DNA from: Bacteroidales bacterium UBA5072 | Lineage (GTDB): Bacteria > Bacteroidota > Bacteroidia > Bacteroidales > UBA10428 | Direction: 5' to 3' | Assembly: GCA_002415855.1 (NCBI GenBank) | Contig: DIAS01000040.1 | Location: forward strand, 35,937 to 99,936 | Length of the DNA stretch: 64,000 nt | The notes under the pieces: generated by a model | Told to the model about the DNA's origin: nothing | Seen by the model: the letters and a program-made list of their open reading frames with translations, nothing else | Databases searched by the model: none | Made by a program: the position numbers and the translations under genes | Shown here: in pieces, positions 18,976 through 27,514 of the stretch | How positions within the stretch are numbered: position 1 is the first letter of the stretch | How the letters are laid out: the number at the start of each line of letters is the position of its first letter

Positions 18976-21378
18976 TTAATTGGTAAATTTCATATGGTAG
19001 TGTGCGCTTTCAAGGATTTTTTCTTTTGTAAAGTAGTCCGGATGGTATTTTCCGCTGACATACAAATCAGTCTGGTCGCAATAGTGTTTGCTGGCAGGTA
19101 TACCTGAATTGCCGGTTGGGATTATGGTAAGTGAATTATCCCAGTTACTCAGGTCGAAGATATGGCGGTGTGATGCGCCATGATTGGCATCGTAGGGTTT
19201 GTTACTGTCATAGCTGTAAGGAGAAACCGTGTGGAAGCTTCCACCCACCGGGAAAGGACCGCGGTTCAGGCTGAATACCCTGTCGAGTACCCTCACCGAT
19301 CCCAATGGATGAGCCAGGATAAGCCGGTGTACGCTTCCCCATTCCCAATCATCGGGATTATTACCCAGTCTGATCTCGAGGTCGGCAACGGCGTGGGAAA
19401 ATGCGGCTATAACGGTTTCATCGAAGCTCTCGGTCTTATTTTCTGTGGTAATATCGTCAAACCAGACAGATGCCTTGCTATCGATCAGCTGATCAGTGGC
19501 ATTGCGTGTTATTGAGCTCACCCCGTTAAAACTGCTGAACAAATCGCCGCCCAGCTCATCAGCAAACGTGGAACGGACAAACTGCATATAGAAGGTCTCG
19601 AAAATAGTGGCAGCCGGGCTTTTGGAACTCATAACGAAATTCCATCCTTTCAGTATTTCAAATGCCTTGCTTTCAACAGGATTCATGTTCTGATAACCTT
19701 CCAGAGCCTTCACAACAGAAGGCATGTACTTTTCCGCCATTTTCGATTGCTGATCCAGCTGTATCGTCTCGAAGTCCTCAACTGATAAAACTTCCCTGGC
19801 TGAAAGCATCTCCGCTATTCTTTCAAAACGGCTGGGTTGCGCATACCACGAACCGATATGGTAGGGATAATCGGGCGGGGCTGTCCGGTTGTTTGCAGAG
19901 GCTACAAAACCATTTGCAGGATTGTAAAGATAAGGCAGCTCTTCGAAAGGGACATACCCTTTCCAGTCATAGGCATCCGAATTGCCGGGCAGGATGCCAA
20001 ACTGTATGTCCCTTTTGCGGATGGGAATGCCTGCAGCACAATACAGGCCAATGTTGCCTTTCTTATCGGCATATACAATGTTCTGACTAATGGAGGTAAA
20101 GGTTTTCAGGGCATCGGTGAAATCCTTCCAATTGTTGGCCCGGTTCAGTAAAAACACGGTCCGGATTTCATTGCTCATTTCATCACCCACCCAATGCATG
20201 GTAACTACCTTCTTCGCCAATTTTTTAAAGGAGGATACCACCGGCCCCCTGTGGGAAAAACGCAAAGTTTTTTCAACCTGCTCTCCGCCGCTGATTTTGA
20301 TGACTGTTTTTCTGTCTTCGAAGTTCCGCCATGCTCCGTTGTATTGATACTTTGTGGAATCCTCAGGATTAATCGTCTCCTCATAAAAATCGAGATTATC
20401 CACGTAAGTATTGGTCATGCCCCATGCGATGCTGTCATTGTGACCGCAAATGACAAAGGGAGTCCCCGGGAGCACCAGGCCGGTCACATTAAGCTTCCCG
20501 CTGATGAACTGATGCATCTGGTACCAGATGCCCGGGACACTGAGACCCAGATGCATGTCATTGGCCAGCAGAGGCATGCCGGTGGTGCTTTTCGAACCGG
20601 AAACAGCCCAGTTATTGCTTGCCTCCAGAACATCTGCGCCGAGTGGTTGTAAGGTGGCCATATGAAGGAGCATATCCGGCAACAGGGTCGATGTGCTGCC
20701 ATTCCTGCTGTTCCCGGGGTAAACAACCGGCTGGTTCCGCAACAGGTCAGGCAGTAGCTGCCGGTATCTAACGGAATCCACAGTGTTCCTGATGTTGGAG
20801 AGAAGTATCTCACTCCAACCGGCTTTCAGGTCCCAGGCCATATACCCCACCATGTTTACCGTATGAAAGGGTTCCCACTTTTCCGGACGGTACTTCAGGA
20901 TAGTGAATTCAGGAGGCAGATTATCCTCGTTATCGGCAATGTACTGGTTGACTCCCTCTGCGAAAGCGGTCAATGCTTCAAGGATGGCAGGATCAGCCTG
21001 TGAGAGTATATTCTCTGATTTTTCGCGAAAGCGTAATGCCCTTAATATCTGATCGTTTTCAATATAATCCTTTCCAAATATTTCAGAAAGCCTACCCTCC
21101 GTGACATGCCGCAACATGTCCATCTGCCAAAGCCTGTCCTGTGCCATGAGGTACCCCACTGCCAGGTACAGATCATGTTCATCCGCCGCATAAACATGGG
21201 GTATGGCATAGTTGTCACGGTACACCTCCACCGGGGCATGAAGTCCTGTCAAAGGAAGATCTTTGTTGTAATCGGGAAGGGCCCTGTGCCCGAGATGCCT
21301 TATAAAAGTAAAACCGGCGGCCACTGCAAGTGCCAGTAAAATCACTATGGCTAAGAGTATACGTTTCAGAATTTTCAT
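18976..21378 (-). CDS. Penicillin acylase family protein (Ntn hydrolase)
   Basis: An 800-residue N-terminal-nucleophile hydrolase. It has an N-terminal transmembrane or signal helix (residues about 5-27), an alpha-chain region, and the nucleophile Ser254 in ASNNWAVSG, where autoproteolysis would release the beta chain. Further beta-chain hallmarks include LLANDMHLGLSVPGIWYQ and a GFVASANNR block. Such enzymes hydrolyse amides including beta-lactam side chains and acyl-homoserine lactones. The physiological substrate here is unknown. It is the middle gene of a minus-strand run: EEP phosphodiesterase, acylase, MBL hydrolase. Confidence 0.92.
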   Translation of the reverse strand: MKILKRILLAIVILLALAVAAGFTFIRHLGHRALPDYNKDLPLTGLHAPVEVYRDNYAIPHVYAADEHDLYLAVGYLMAQDRLWQMDMLRHVTEGRLSEIFGKDYIENDQILRALRFREKSENILSQADPAILEALTAFAEGVNQYIADNEDNLPPEFTILKYRPEKWEPFHTVNMVGYMAWDLKAGWSEILLSNIRNTVDSVRYRQLLPDLLRNQPVVYPGNSRNGSTSTLLPDMLLHMATLQPLGADVLEASNNWAVSGSKSTTGMPLLANDMHLGLSVPGIWYQMHQFISGKLNVTGLVLPGTPFVICGHNDSIAWGMTNTYVDNLDFYEETINPEDSTKYQYNGAWRNFEDRKTVIKISGGEQVEKTLRFSHRGPVVSSFKKLAKKVVTMHWVGDEMSNEIRTVFLLNRANNWKDFTDALKTFTSISQNIVYADKKGNIGLYCAAGIPIRKRDIQFGILPGNSDAYDWKGYVPFEELPYLYNPANGFVASANNRTAPPDYPYHIGSWYAQPSRFERIAEMLSAREVLSVEDFETIQLDQQSKMAEKYMPSVVKALEGYQNMNPVESKAFEILKGWNFVMSSKSPAATIFETFYMQFVRSTFADELGGDLFSSFNGVSSITRNATDQLIDSKASVWFDDITTENKTESFDETVIAAFSHAVADLEIRLGNNPDDWEWGSVHRLILAHPLGSVRVLDRVFSLNRGPFPVGGSFHTVSPYSYDSNKPYDANHGASHRHIFDLSNWDNSLTIIPTGNSGIPASKHYCDQTDLYVSGKYHPDYFTKEKILESAHYHMKFTN

Positions 21379-21396
21379 GCGCGGTAAATTATGGGT

Positions 21397-22449
21397 TTAT
21401 GGAAGACTAATTTTCAAGAATACCGGCTGATGATCTGAGTTTTCGAAACCCAGATCCGTGGTACTGATAGCCAGCGACCTGATATTCGGCGAAAGCAGAA
21501 AGAAGTCTATCAGTGTGGTCCGTGTTATACCTTTTGTATAGGCAATATCAAGGCGTCGGTTGGTTGGTTTGGACGGATCATAGATCCATTGCCAGTCAGC
21601 CGGCAGATAGTTGGTCTCGATCCCTTTGTTGTTGACGTCATCAAAAACTTCTGCCGTAAAAGCGGGAGTAAAAGCAGGAGGGCACTGGTTCCAGTCGCCA
21701 CCGACTACAATATAATTGCCATTTTCATATTCCGAAAGCAGGAATTCCTTTAAATACTTCATCTGTTCGTCCCGGATACTGCCATCATCATAGGCCTCAT
21801 TGTGCGTATTGATGACAAGCAGCTCCTTTCCGTCATTTACCGGGAAGCGCATGACCAGAAAACACCTGTCGAGCATAAACAACTGTTTTGGCCACCCATA
21901 TTCACCGGGGAAAGTATACCGTACGGCAGTGGCCGGATTAAACCGGCTGAGTGAAAGCAATCCGGAGTTAACTGATCCCATGGGCTTCATGGGTGGTACA
22001 GGAACAAAAAAGACATTATAATTCTTGCCATAGAAGGAAGCGAAAGTATTGAAGGTCTCCGATAAGTCACTGACTTCATTGAAGGAATAACTTCTTTTGC
22101 TTTTAACATCCACTTCCTGCAGCATAATGATATCAGCCGAATCATTACCCTTCAGGAATTGCCTGATGGAAGCATAATTACGCATGAGTTGCGCTTCAGG
22201 TGTCCGGACCCCTTTGCCCCCGTCGTAAAAGAAATCCATCTGTTTATCGAGTCCGCAGTATCCGATATTCCAAATCAGAAGGCTGATCGTATCGGAACCG
22301 GGAATGGTATCAACCCTATCCTGAAATCCGGTCAGTTCCGTAGTTTTTGCCGGACTGTAATCTGATATGGAAGCGTAAAGGATCAGGAAAATGAATACCA
22401 ATGCCACGATCAGTATTACTACCAAAAAGATCTTCAATATTCTGCGCAT
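21397..22449 (-). CDS. Endonuclease/exonuclease/phosphatase family protein
   Basis: A 350-residue protein with an N-terminal membrane segment (about residues 4-26) followed by an EEP (DNase I-like) domain. Visible motifs are LLIWNIGYCG at the start of the domain, IIMLQEVDVKS with the catalytic Glu, VINTHNEAYDDG, VVGGDWNQCP and the terminal NSDHQPVFLKI with the catalytic Asp-His. It probably acts outside the cytoplasm on phosphodiesters or phospholipids. It is the first gene of the minus-strand run with penicillin acylase (18 bp gap). Confidence 0.9.
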   Translation of the reverse strand: MRRILKIFLVVILIVALVFIFLILYASISDYSPAKTTELTGFQDRVDTIPGSDTISLLIWNIGYCGLDKQMDFFYDGGKGVRTPEAQLMRNYASIRQFLKGNDSADIIMLQEVDVKSKRSYSFNEVSDLSETFNTFASFYGKNYNVFFVPVPPMKPMGSVNSGLLSLSRFNPATAVRYTFPGEYGWPKQLFMLDRCFLVMRFPVNDGKELLVINTHNEAYDDGSIRDEQMKYLKEFLLSEYENGNYIVVGGDWNQCPPAFTPAFTAEVFDDVNNKGIETNYLPADWQWIYDPSKPTNRRLDIAYTKGITRTTLIDFFLLSPNIRSLAISTTDLGFENSDHQPVFLKISLP

Positions 22450-22584
22450 ATAAAAAGTATTTAATTGTGTGACCGACAGTGCAATTTTCCTTAAAAATAG
22501 AACAAATTTCTGCTACCCCGGTTGATTGCTTGACTAAAAATACTAATTTAGATGTAATTCAAAGCTTGCCTAACCAGTATATCT

Positions 22585-23934
22585 ATGAAAATCAAGACAT
22601 TGTTATTTTCAGCGTTCTTATTGACCGCTATTCTGCCTGTTTTAGCGCAGGCGCAAACAGATTCCATCCAGTCAACAAAAAAGGCCGATAAAATCAAAAA
22701 AGGCTGGAACTTTGGCGGAGTGCCGGTAATAGCCTATGATTCCGATATCGGATTTAAATACGGAGCAGTGGTAAATGTTTTCAATTACGGCGACGGAACG
22801 CGATATCCCAAATACGATCATTCTTTATATTTCGAATGGTCGCGTACCACCAAGGGAAGTGGGATCAACCAGTTTATTTATGATTCCGAGCGACTCATAC
22901 CAGGGATCAGGCTGTCAGTTGAAGCCAGTTTGCTGACCGAGCAATCGCTTGATTTTTTTGGTTTTAACGGCTATGAATCTTATTACAATCCCGATCTGGA
23001 AGATGAAGATAGCGATAATTACCTGTCGCGGATGTATTATAACATGGATCGAAAACTCACCAGACTGAGGGCTGATTTTCAGGGCAAGATCACCGGACCG
23101 AAATTCCGCTGGCTCGCCGGTATCGAATACAGCAATGCCAAAATGAATACCGTGGATATTGAAAAGTTGAACAAGGGCAAGGACGATGATGAATTGCTGC
23201 CCGATACTGCACTTTTGTATGACAACTATGTTGCCTGGGGAATTATTCCGGAGGACCAGGCTAAAGGAGGCAAGGTAACGCTGCTCAAAGCCGGACTGGT
23301 TTATGACACCAGGGACATTGAGGCCAATCCGATGAGGGGTATATGGACGGAAGTGCAATTGCTGGTTGCCCCCGCATTCATGGGGAGTATTGACAATTCC
23401 TTCACCAAACTTGCCATTACCCACAGGCAGTACTTTACCCTTGCGCCACAGGTCCTGAACTTCGCCTACCGGTTAAGCTACCAGACAAAGCTGGGCGGTG
23501 AAATGCCTTACTATACGCTTCCTTTTGTTTACAATACAGCGCCGAATTACACGCGCGATGGTGTGGGAGGGTCAAAGACCGTAAGGGGAGTGATGCGAAA
23601 CAGGGTTGTCGGAGAAGGAGTTTTATTCGGAAACCTGGAGCTGCGCTGGAAATTTTTACGTACCACGCTCTTCAATCAGAACGTCTACCTTGCGCTGAGC
23701 GGCTTCCTCGACGGCGGGATGGTAACAAAGAAACATGATTTTGATAAGGCGGGAGTTCCGGCCGACCAGCTGTATATGGTTGAAAACGCTGATGAGAAAC
23801 TGCATCTTGGAGCCGGTGCCGGATTTCACTTTGTCATGAACCAGAATTTTGTGATCGCTGTTGATTACGGTCGTGCACTTGACCCGGGTGACGGTGAGAG
23901 CGGGTTATATATCGGATTGAACTTCCTGTATTAG
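22585..23934 (+). CDS. BamA/TamA family outer membrane protein
   Basis: A 449-residue predicted outer membrane beta-barrel with a signal peptide (residues about 1-23, ending LAQAQ). The C-terminal half is rich in alternating aromatic and hydrophobic strands and ends GLYIGLNFLY with a terminal aromatic, typical of barrel proteins. The block GVGGSKTVRGVMRNRVVGEG resembles the conserved VRG-type motif of the Omp85 barrel. No POTRA domains are visible, so it is probably a short Omp85-like protein rather than BamA itself. It is divergent from the EEP gene. Confidence 0.83.
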   Translation: MKIKTLLFSAFLLTAILPVLAQAQTDSIQSTKKADKIKKGWNFGGVPVIAYDSDIGFKYGAVVNVFNYGDGTRYPKYDHSLYFEWSRTTKGSGINQFIYDSERLIPGIRLSVEASLLTEQSLDFFGFNGYESYYNPDLEDEDSDNYLSRMYYNMDRKLTRLRADFQGKITGPKFRWLAGIEYSNAKMNTVDIEKLNKGKDDDELLPDTALLYDNYVAWGIIPEDQAKGGKVTLLKAGLVYDTRDIEANPMRGIWTEVQLLVAPAFMGSIDNSFTKLAITHRQYFTLAPQVLNFAYRLSYQTKLGGEMPYYTLPFVYNTAPNYTRDGVGGSKTVRGVMRNRVVGEGVLFGNLELRWKFLRTTLFNQNVYLALSGFLDGGMVTKKHDFDKAGVPADQLYMVENADEKLHLGAGAGFHFVMNQNFVIAVDYGRALDPGDGESGLYIGLNFLY

Positions 23935-23984
23935 GCTGTCTCCGTAAATGCCCGGAGGAGCGGTATTATGACAATAGAATCATC

Positions 23985-24863
23985 ATGAAGACTTTACACT
24001 TTATTTCAAATTTTGCCTGGGCGCTGGCAATCTTGATATCCTGCAAATCATCCACCCATTTTGAAGGCGGTGATCCCGGGATTGCCGAAATGAAACTGAT
24101 GGACGTTAATGCTCCGCCGCCGGCCTCGCCCCTTCCCGAAACCTTTGCAACGGATGAATCCATGCCTCCGGTTGCTGTCGGCACGGTTGAAAATCCTGTT
24201 GTTGCACGTAAAATCATCAGGGATGGCCGCATGGAGATCCGCGTCAGGGAATTGGAACAGGGCAAAAAAGAAATTGACAGCCTTGTGGAAAAATATAAGG
24301 GATATTATGCGGATGAAACTTTTAACAACCAGGACTTTGCTCATGGGTATGCTTTGAAGATCAGGGTACCCGCTGCCGGCTTTGATGCTTTTATTGCCGA
24401 AATTGAATCGGGAGCAGGAGAGGTAGCCTTCAAGAATATTTCTTCCCGGGATGTCACCGAGGAATACATTGATCTGGAAACCCGATTGAAAAACAAACGG
24501 AATTACCTGGGCCGTTATGGTGATCTTCTGAAACAGGCCCGATCCGTAAAAGATATACTTGAAATAGAAGAAAAAACCAGGTTGATCGAGGAGGAAATTG
24601 AAAGTGCCGAGGGAAGGCTGAAGTACCTGAATAACCAGATCGATTTCAGCACACTTGATCTGCAGATTTCCCGGAAAAATGATTTCAACCTTAACCAAAA
24701 TAACAAAGGCAAGTTCATCGACCGGCTGAAACTGGCACTCGTAAAAGGCTGGTTCGGGCTGGTAAGCTTTGCACTCTTCGTAATCAAGCTGTGGCCATTC
24801 TGGATCATTGCAGGTATGTTATACTATTTGGTCCGGAGGTTCCTGAAGAAAAGGAAGAAATAA
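23985..24863 (+). CDS. DUF4349 domain lipoprotein
   Basis: A 292-residue protein with a lipobox LISC near residue 20. A proline-rich linker (APPPASPLPETFA) is followed by the DUF4349 core (REMEIRVRELEQGKKEIDS-like start, then DVTEEYIDLETRLKNKRNYL). A coiled-coil stretch (about 165-215) and one C-terminal transmembrane helix (about 255-280) precede a basic tail RRFLKKRKK. The topology implies a periplasmic domain tethered at both ends. Function is unknown. It follows the BamA-like gene on the same strand by 50 bp. Confidence 0.85.
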   Translation: MKTLHFISNFAWALAILISCKSSTHFEGGDPGIAEMKLMDVNAPPPASPLPETFATDESMPPVAVGTVENPVVARKIIRDGRMEIRVRELEQGKKEIDSLVEKYKGYYADETFNNQDFAHGYALKIRVPAAGFDAFIAEIESGAGEVAFKNISSRDVTEEYIDLETRLKNKRNYLGRYGDLLKQARSVKDILEIEEKTRLIEEEIESAEGRLKYLNNQIDFSTLDLQISRKNDFNLNQNNKGKFIDRLKLALVKGWFGLVSFALFVIKLWPFWIIAGMLYYLVRRFLKKRKK

Positions 24864-24925
24864 TGGGACGGACTTTGAAGGACCGGCAGCGGCGTTGGCA
24901 ATTTGCCCGGGAATATTTTCAGAGC

Positions 24926-25022
24926 CATCCTGAGCGGCAGCGAAGGATCTTTACATCAGGATGCTTCTCTTCGGTCAGCATGACAAATCGTTCCTTCCGG
25001 TCACCATGACAAAAAGAATGAC
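24926..25022. repeat. Dispersed-type repeat with CATCCTGAGC...GAAGGATCT and GTCA(G/C)CATGACAAA units
   Basis: The DUF4349-RRM gap contains CCATCCTGAGCGGCAGCGAAGGATCT, then ATCAGGATGCTTC and two copies of a GTCAgCATGACAAA / GTCAcCATGACAAA unit. The CATCCTGAGC and GCATGAC-type ends are characteristic of a non-coding repeat widespread in bacterial draft genomes, especially Bacteroidota. No ORF or RNA gene was recognised here. Confidence 0.5.
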
Positions 25023-25065
25023 AATAAATAAACCATAAAATATTTCCACATCCCATAAATTAACT

Positions 25066-25073
25066 TATTTTTG
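25066..25073 (+). promoter_or_regulatory. Candidate -7 element (TATTTTTG) of the RRM gene
   Basis: TATTTTTG matches TAnnTTTG 37 bp before the ATG at 25111. The leader between them is extremely T/A-rich (stretches of TTTATTTATTTA), which favours an unstructured ribosome-binding region, as often seen for highly expressed Bacteroidota genes without a Shine-Dalgarno sequence. Confidence 0.4.
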
Positions 25074-25110
25074 TATTGATAATCTATTCATTTTTTTATT
25101 TATTTATTTT

Positions 25111-25395
25111 ATGAACATTTACGTAGGTAATCTTCATTTCAATGTTAGTGAAGACGAATTAAGAAAAGCTTTTGAGGAATATGGTGAAGTTGCATCGGTT
25201 AAAATTATAACCGACAAGTATTCCGGAAGAAGTAAAGGTTTTGGTTTTGTTGAGATGCTGAACGACAAGGAAGCAAAAGAGGCTATTGACAACTTGAATG
25301 GCGCTGAAATTAAAGGACGTGCTGTAAACGTTAACCAGGCCAGAGAGAAAGAAAATAATTCCGGCGAAAGACGGAATTTCAGACCAAGATCCTAA
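25111..25395 (+). CDS. RRM-domain RNA-binding protein
   Basis: A 94-residue single RNA-recognition-motif protein. RNP2 is IYVGNL at residues 3-8 and RNP1 is KGFGFVEM at about 42-49, both with the RNA-stacking aromatics intact. A short basic, Arg-rich tail (ENNSGERRNFRPRS) follows. Such small RRM proteins are abundant in Bacteroidota and cyanobacteria and are thought to act as RNA chaperones or post-transcriptional regulators. It has its own promoter-like box and terminator, so it is probably monocistronic. Confidence 0.95.
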   Translation: MNIYVGNLHFNVSEDELRKAFEEYGEVASVKIITDKYSGRSKGFGFVEMLNDKEAKEAIDNLNGAEIKGRAVNVNQAREKENNSGERRNFRPRS

Positions 25396-25410
25396 TTATG
25401 GAACCCAAGG

Positions 25411-25444
25411 CCTGACAGCGTCACCTGACCTGTCGGTGTTTTTT
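25411..25444 (+). terminator. Rho-independent terminator of the RRM gene
   Basis: CCTGACAG at 25411-25418 pairs with CTGTCGG at 25430-25436 (one bulged T) and is followed by a T-run ending at 25444. It lies 16 bp after the RRM stop codon. Confidence 0.55.
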
Positions 25445-25450
25445 GAAAAA

Positions 25451-25480
25451 AAATAACCTGGTATGCTCGCATACCAGGTT
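25451..25480 (-). terminator. Strong hairpin terminator of the FadL-like gene
   Basis: Perfect 11-bp stem AACCTGGTATG (25455-25465) / CATACCAGGTT (25470-25480) with a CTCG loop. On the minus strand it is followed by TTATTTTTTTTTC, a classic intrinsic terminator just past the FadL-like stop codon. Confidence 0.85.
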
Positions 25481-25502
25481 AAGTTATTTAGAGGGGTCTG
25501 GA

Positions 25503-27209
25503 TCAGAAACTCAGGTCCAGCCCGATGGCAAGGATCAGGGTATCCTTGAAATAAGTATCGGTTGTAGTATAATCTGCACCGGTGGCCTGCAATGTATGCG
25601 TGTAAGTCTTCGTACCCTCATTATAAATGGAGTATGATACACCGGCATTGATCATCAGGTTATCCAGTACCTTAAAGCCCAGTCCGCCTCCAATGGTATT
25701 GGAAGTAAGACTGTAACTCAAATCGCTTTGGTATTCTTCACTGACACCGGTTTTAGCCAACAGGTAACCACCACTCAGGAAAAGCTTGTCGGTGAGCCCG
25801 TATTCCAAACCGAGACCCATTTCCCAGTAATTGTTATCAATGATTTCGGAATTATCAACCTCCTCACCATCAATCATTTTACCATAGCTGACTCCCTTAT
25901 CCCAGTAATAATGGAATCCGGCAGTAGCGGAGAATCTTTGGCTCAGTTTATAATCAACGCCTAATGACAGCATGGCCGGCATGTCGCTGCTGATCTTCTC
26001 GCCGTCCGGGAACATGGTGATGGGGGTGAAGTCCTCCTCAAGACCGATGATAAAATCGCTCTTTGTATCATTTTCAACATCGATGGTGGTCTTAAACTCA
26101 TATTTTATACCAATATTGAGCTTGTCAAAGGCGAGATTGACTCCAATGATGGGTGTTATACCCGAGCCTTTCTGCACCACATCGGCTTCCTGGTTGAACA
26201 ATGTACTGGTCAGAATTGCTGCATTGGCAGCCATCCCTGATGCATAAGTAGCCTGTCCTGCCTGGGCGGTATATGTTTCAGCGGCACCATCACAATCAGT
26301 CTGTATGTCGCCGATTCCCTGGGTAGGATCAACGCCTATCGCCGTAAGGCCTCCTTCGAGAACTGCACGCTGCGTGGAAGTTATGGCTCCGGCACTTTCA
26401 GCATCTGCAAGGGTTGCAGTCGGAGGCAAACCAGCGTCCATCATACCACCCATTGTGCCGGAGAAAGTTGTGGCATAAGTCGCCCCGGTAGTAGCCTGCG
26501 TTGCCAGACCGTCATATGTTGTGGAAAAATCATCAAATGTTTCACTCACATCGGAATAGACTCCGTTGGGATTAACCTGCACATTCCTCAGGTATCCTTC
26601 ATAGGTGTTCTTTACTGAAACGTAACGGGCACCCAGATAAGCCGAAATAACGTCCGTGATCTGGTAAGTTAAGCCCAATTGGTATCCGAAATAAACCGAA
26701 GTACCTTTGAAATATACCTCTCTTCTATAATCATCCGCTGTAATTCCTAATGGCGCGCCCAGTGCATTGACCATGGGTACCATATCGGCAACGCTTTGCT
26801 CAAAAGAGGGCAATCCGTCTTCGAAGGTAGCGCCACCGCCACCACCTATTGGATTAAACCCGAAGGATACGGCAATTTTATTCTTCTTCCATGTGGCGTA
26901 AAAGCTTGGGAATATTGGTGCTTTCACATCACCGTAATAGGTTTTGGGAGTCGGACTCAGGTACGTGTAATCATTGGTAACATCTTTGTTCTGAAAAATC
27001 GTCTGCGAACTTAATGAAAAATGAAAACCATCTTCCAGTTTCGTCAAACCGGCAGGATTAAAGTAAACGGCATCCGGACCGATCGCGGCATCGCGAACCA
27101 GGGTTCGCACCCAGTAAGCGCTCTGGTTGGAATTGGTCACTATCCCGCCGCCAAATGCAACGGTAGTCAGGAGAGCAAGACTAGTGATCAAGAGAAATTG
27201 TTTTTTCAT
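25503..27209 (-). CDS. OmpP1/FadL/TodX family outer membrane transport protein
   Basis: A 568-residue outer membrane beta-barrel of the FadL family, which lets hydrophobic compounds such as fatty acids or aromatics cross the outer membrane. It has a signal peptide (about residues 1-20), then the N-terminal AIGPDAVYFNPAGLTKLEDG motif that is diagnostic of the family. The C-terminal strands end LAIGLDLSF. It is longer than usual: residues about 235-335 form an Ala/Thr/Gly-rich insertion (for example TYATTFSGTMGGMMDAG) that may be an extracellular loop or periplasmic segment. It is divergent from hisS. Confidence 0.92.
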   Translation of the reverse strand: MKKQFLLITSLALLTTVAFGGGIVTNSNQSAYWVRTLVRDAAIGPDAVYFNPAGLTKLEDGFHFSLSSQTIFQNKDVTNDYTYLSPTPKTYYGDVKAPIFPSFYATWKKNKIAVSFGFNPIGGGGGATFEDGLPSFEQSVADMVPMVNALGAPLGITADDYRREVYFKGTSVYFGYQLGLTYQITDVISAYLGARYVSVKNTYEGYLRNVQVNPNGVYSDVSETFDDFSTTYDGLATQATTGATYATTFSGTMGGMMDAGLPPTATLADAESAGAITSTQRAVLEGGLTAIGVDPTQGIGDIQTDCDGAAETYTAQAGQATYASGMAANAAILTSTLFNQEADVVQKGSGITPIIGVNLAFDKLNIGIKYEFKTTIDVENDTKSDFIIGLEEDFTPITMFPDGEKISSDMPAMLSLGVDYKLSQRFSATAGFHYYWDKGVSYGKMIDGEEVDNSEIIDNNYWEMGLGLEYGLTDKLFLSGGYLLAKTGVSEEYQSDLSYSLTSNTIGGGLGFKVLDNLMINAGVSYSIYNEGTKTYTHTLQATGADYTTTDTYFKDTLILAIGLDLSF

Positions 27210-27514
27210 AGTTTTTTCTTATTAAGTTTATGAACGAAATTTAAACATTTCCTGAATATTTGCAACAATACACAGGTTAATTAATACAATCCTGGCACAG
27301 CTTGAATAATTTATAATATTGATATTCTTTTATATACGAATTATTCGCATATGTTGAATTATTCAAATATTTAATATACCACAGAATAAATGCATCCGGT
27401 GACCGGGAATTACCGCACAATACCTACTTTTGGAACCTGTTGGGAAGGGTAAAGGGTGTGGGTTGGCTAAAACTTTATTTACTTTGTACCGAAAATAAAA
27501 TCTTCAGCACTAAA
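27210..27514. other. AT-rich intergenic region between fadL-like and hisS genes
   Basis: This 305-bp stretch holds no gene. It is strongly AT-rich and contains two dyads: CGAATTATTCG (27337-27347) and TTGAATTATTCAA (27354-27366), plus a related TTGAATAAT at 27302-27310. These may be operators for one of the divergent genes; this is inference. Confidence 0.5.
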
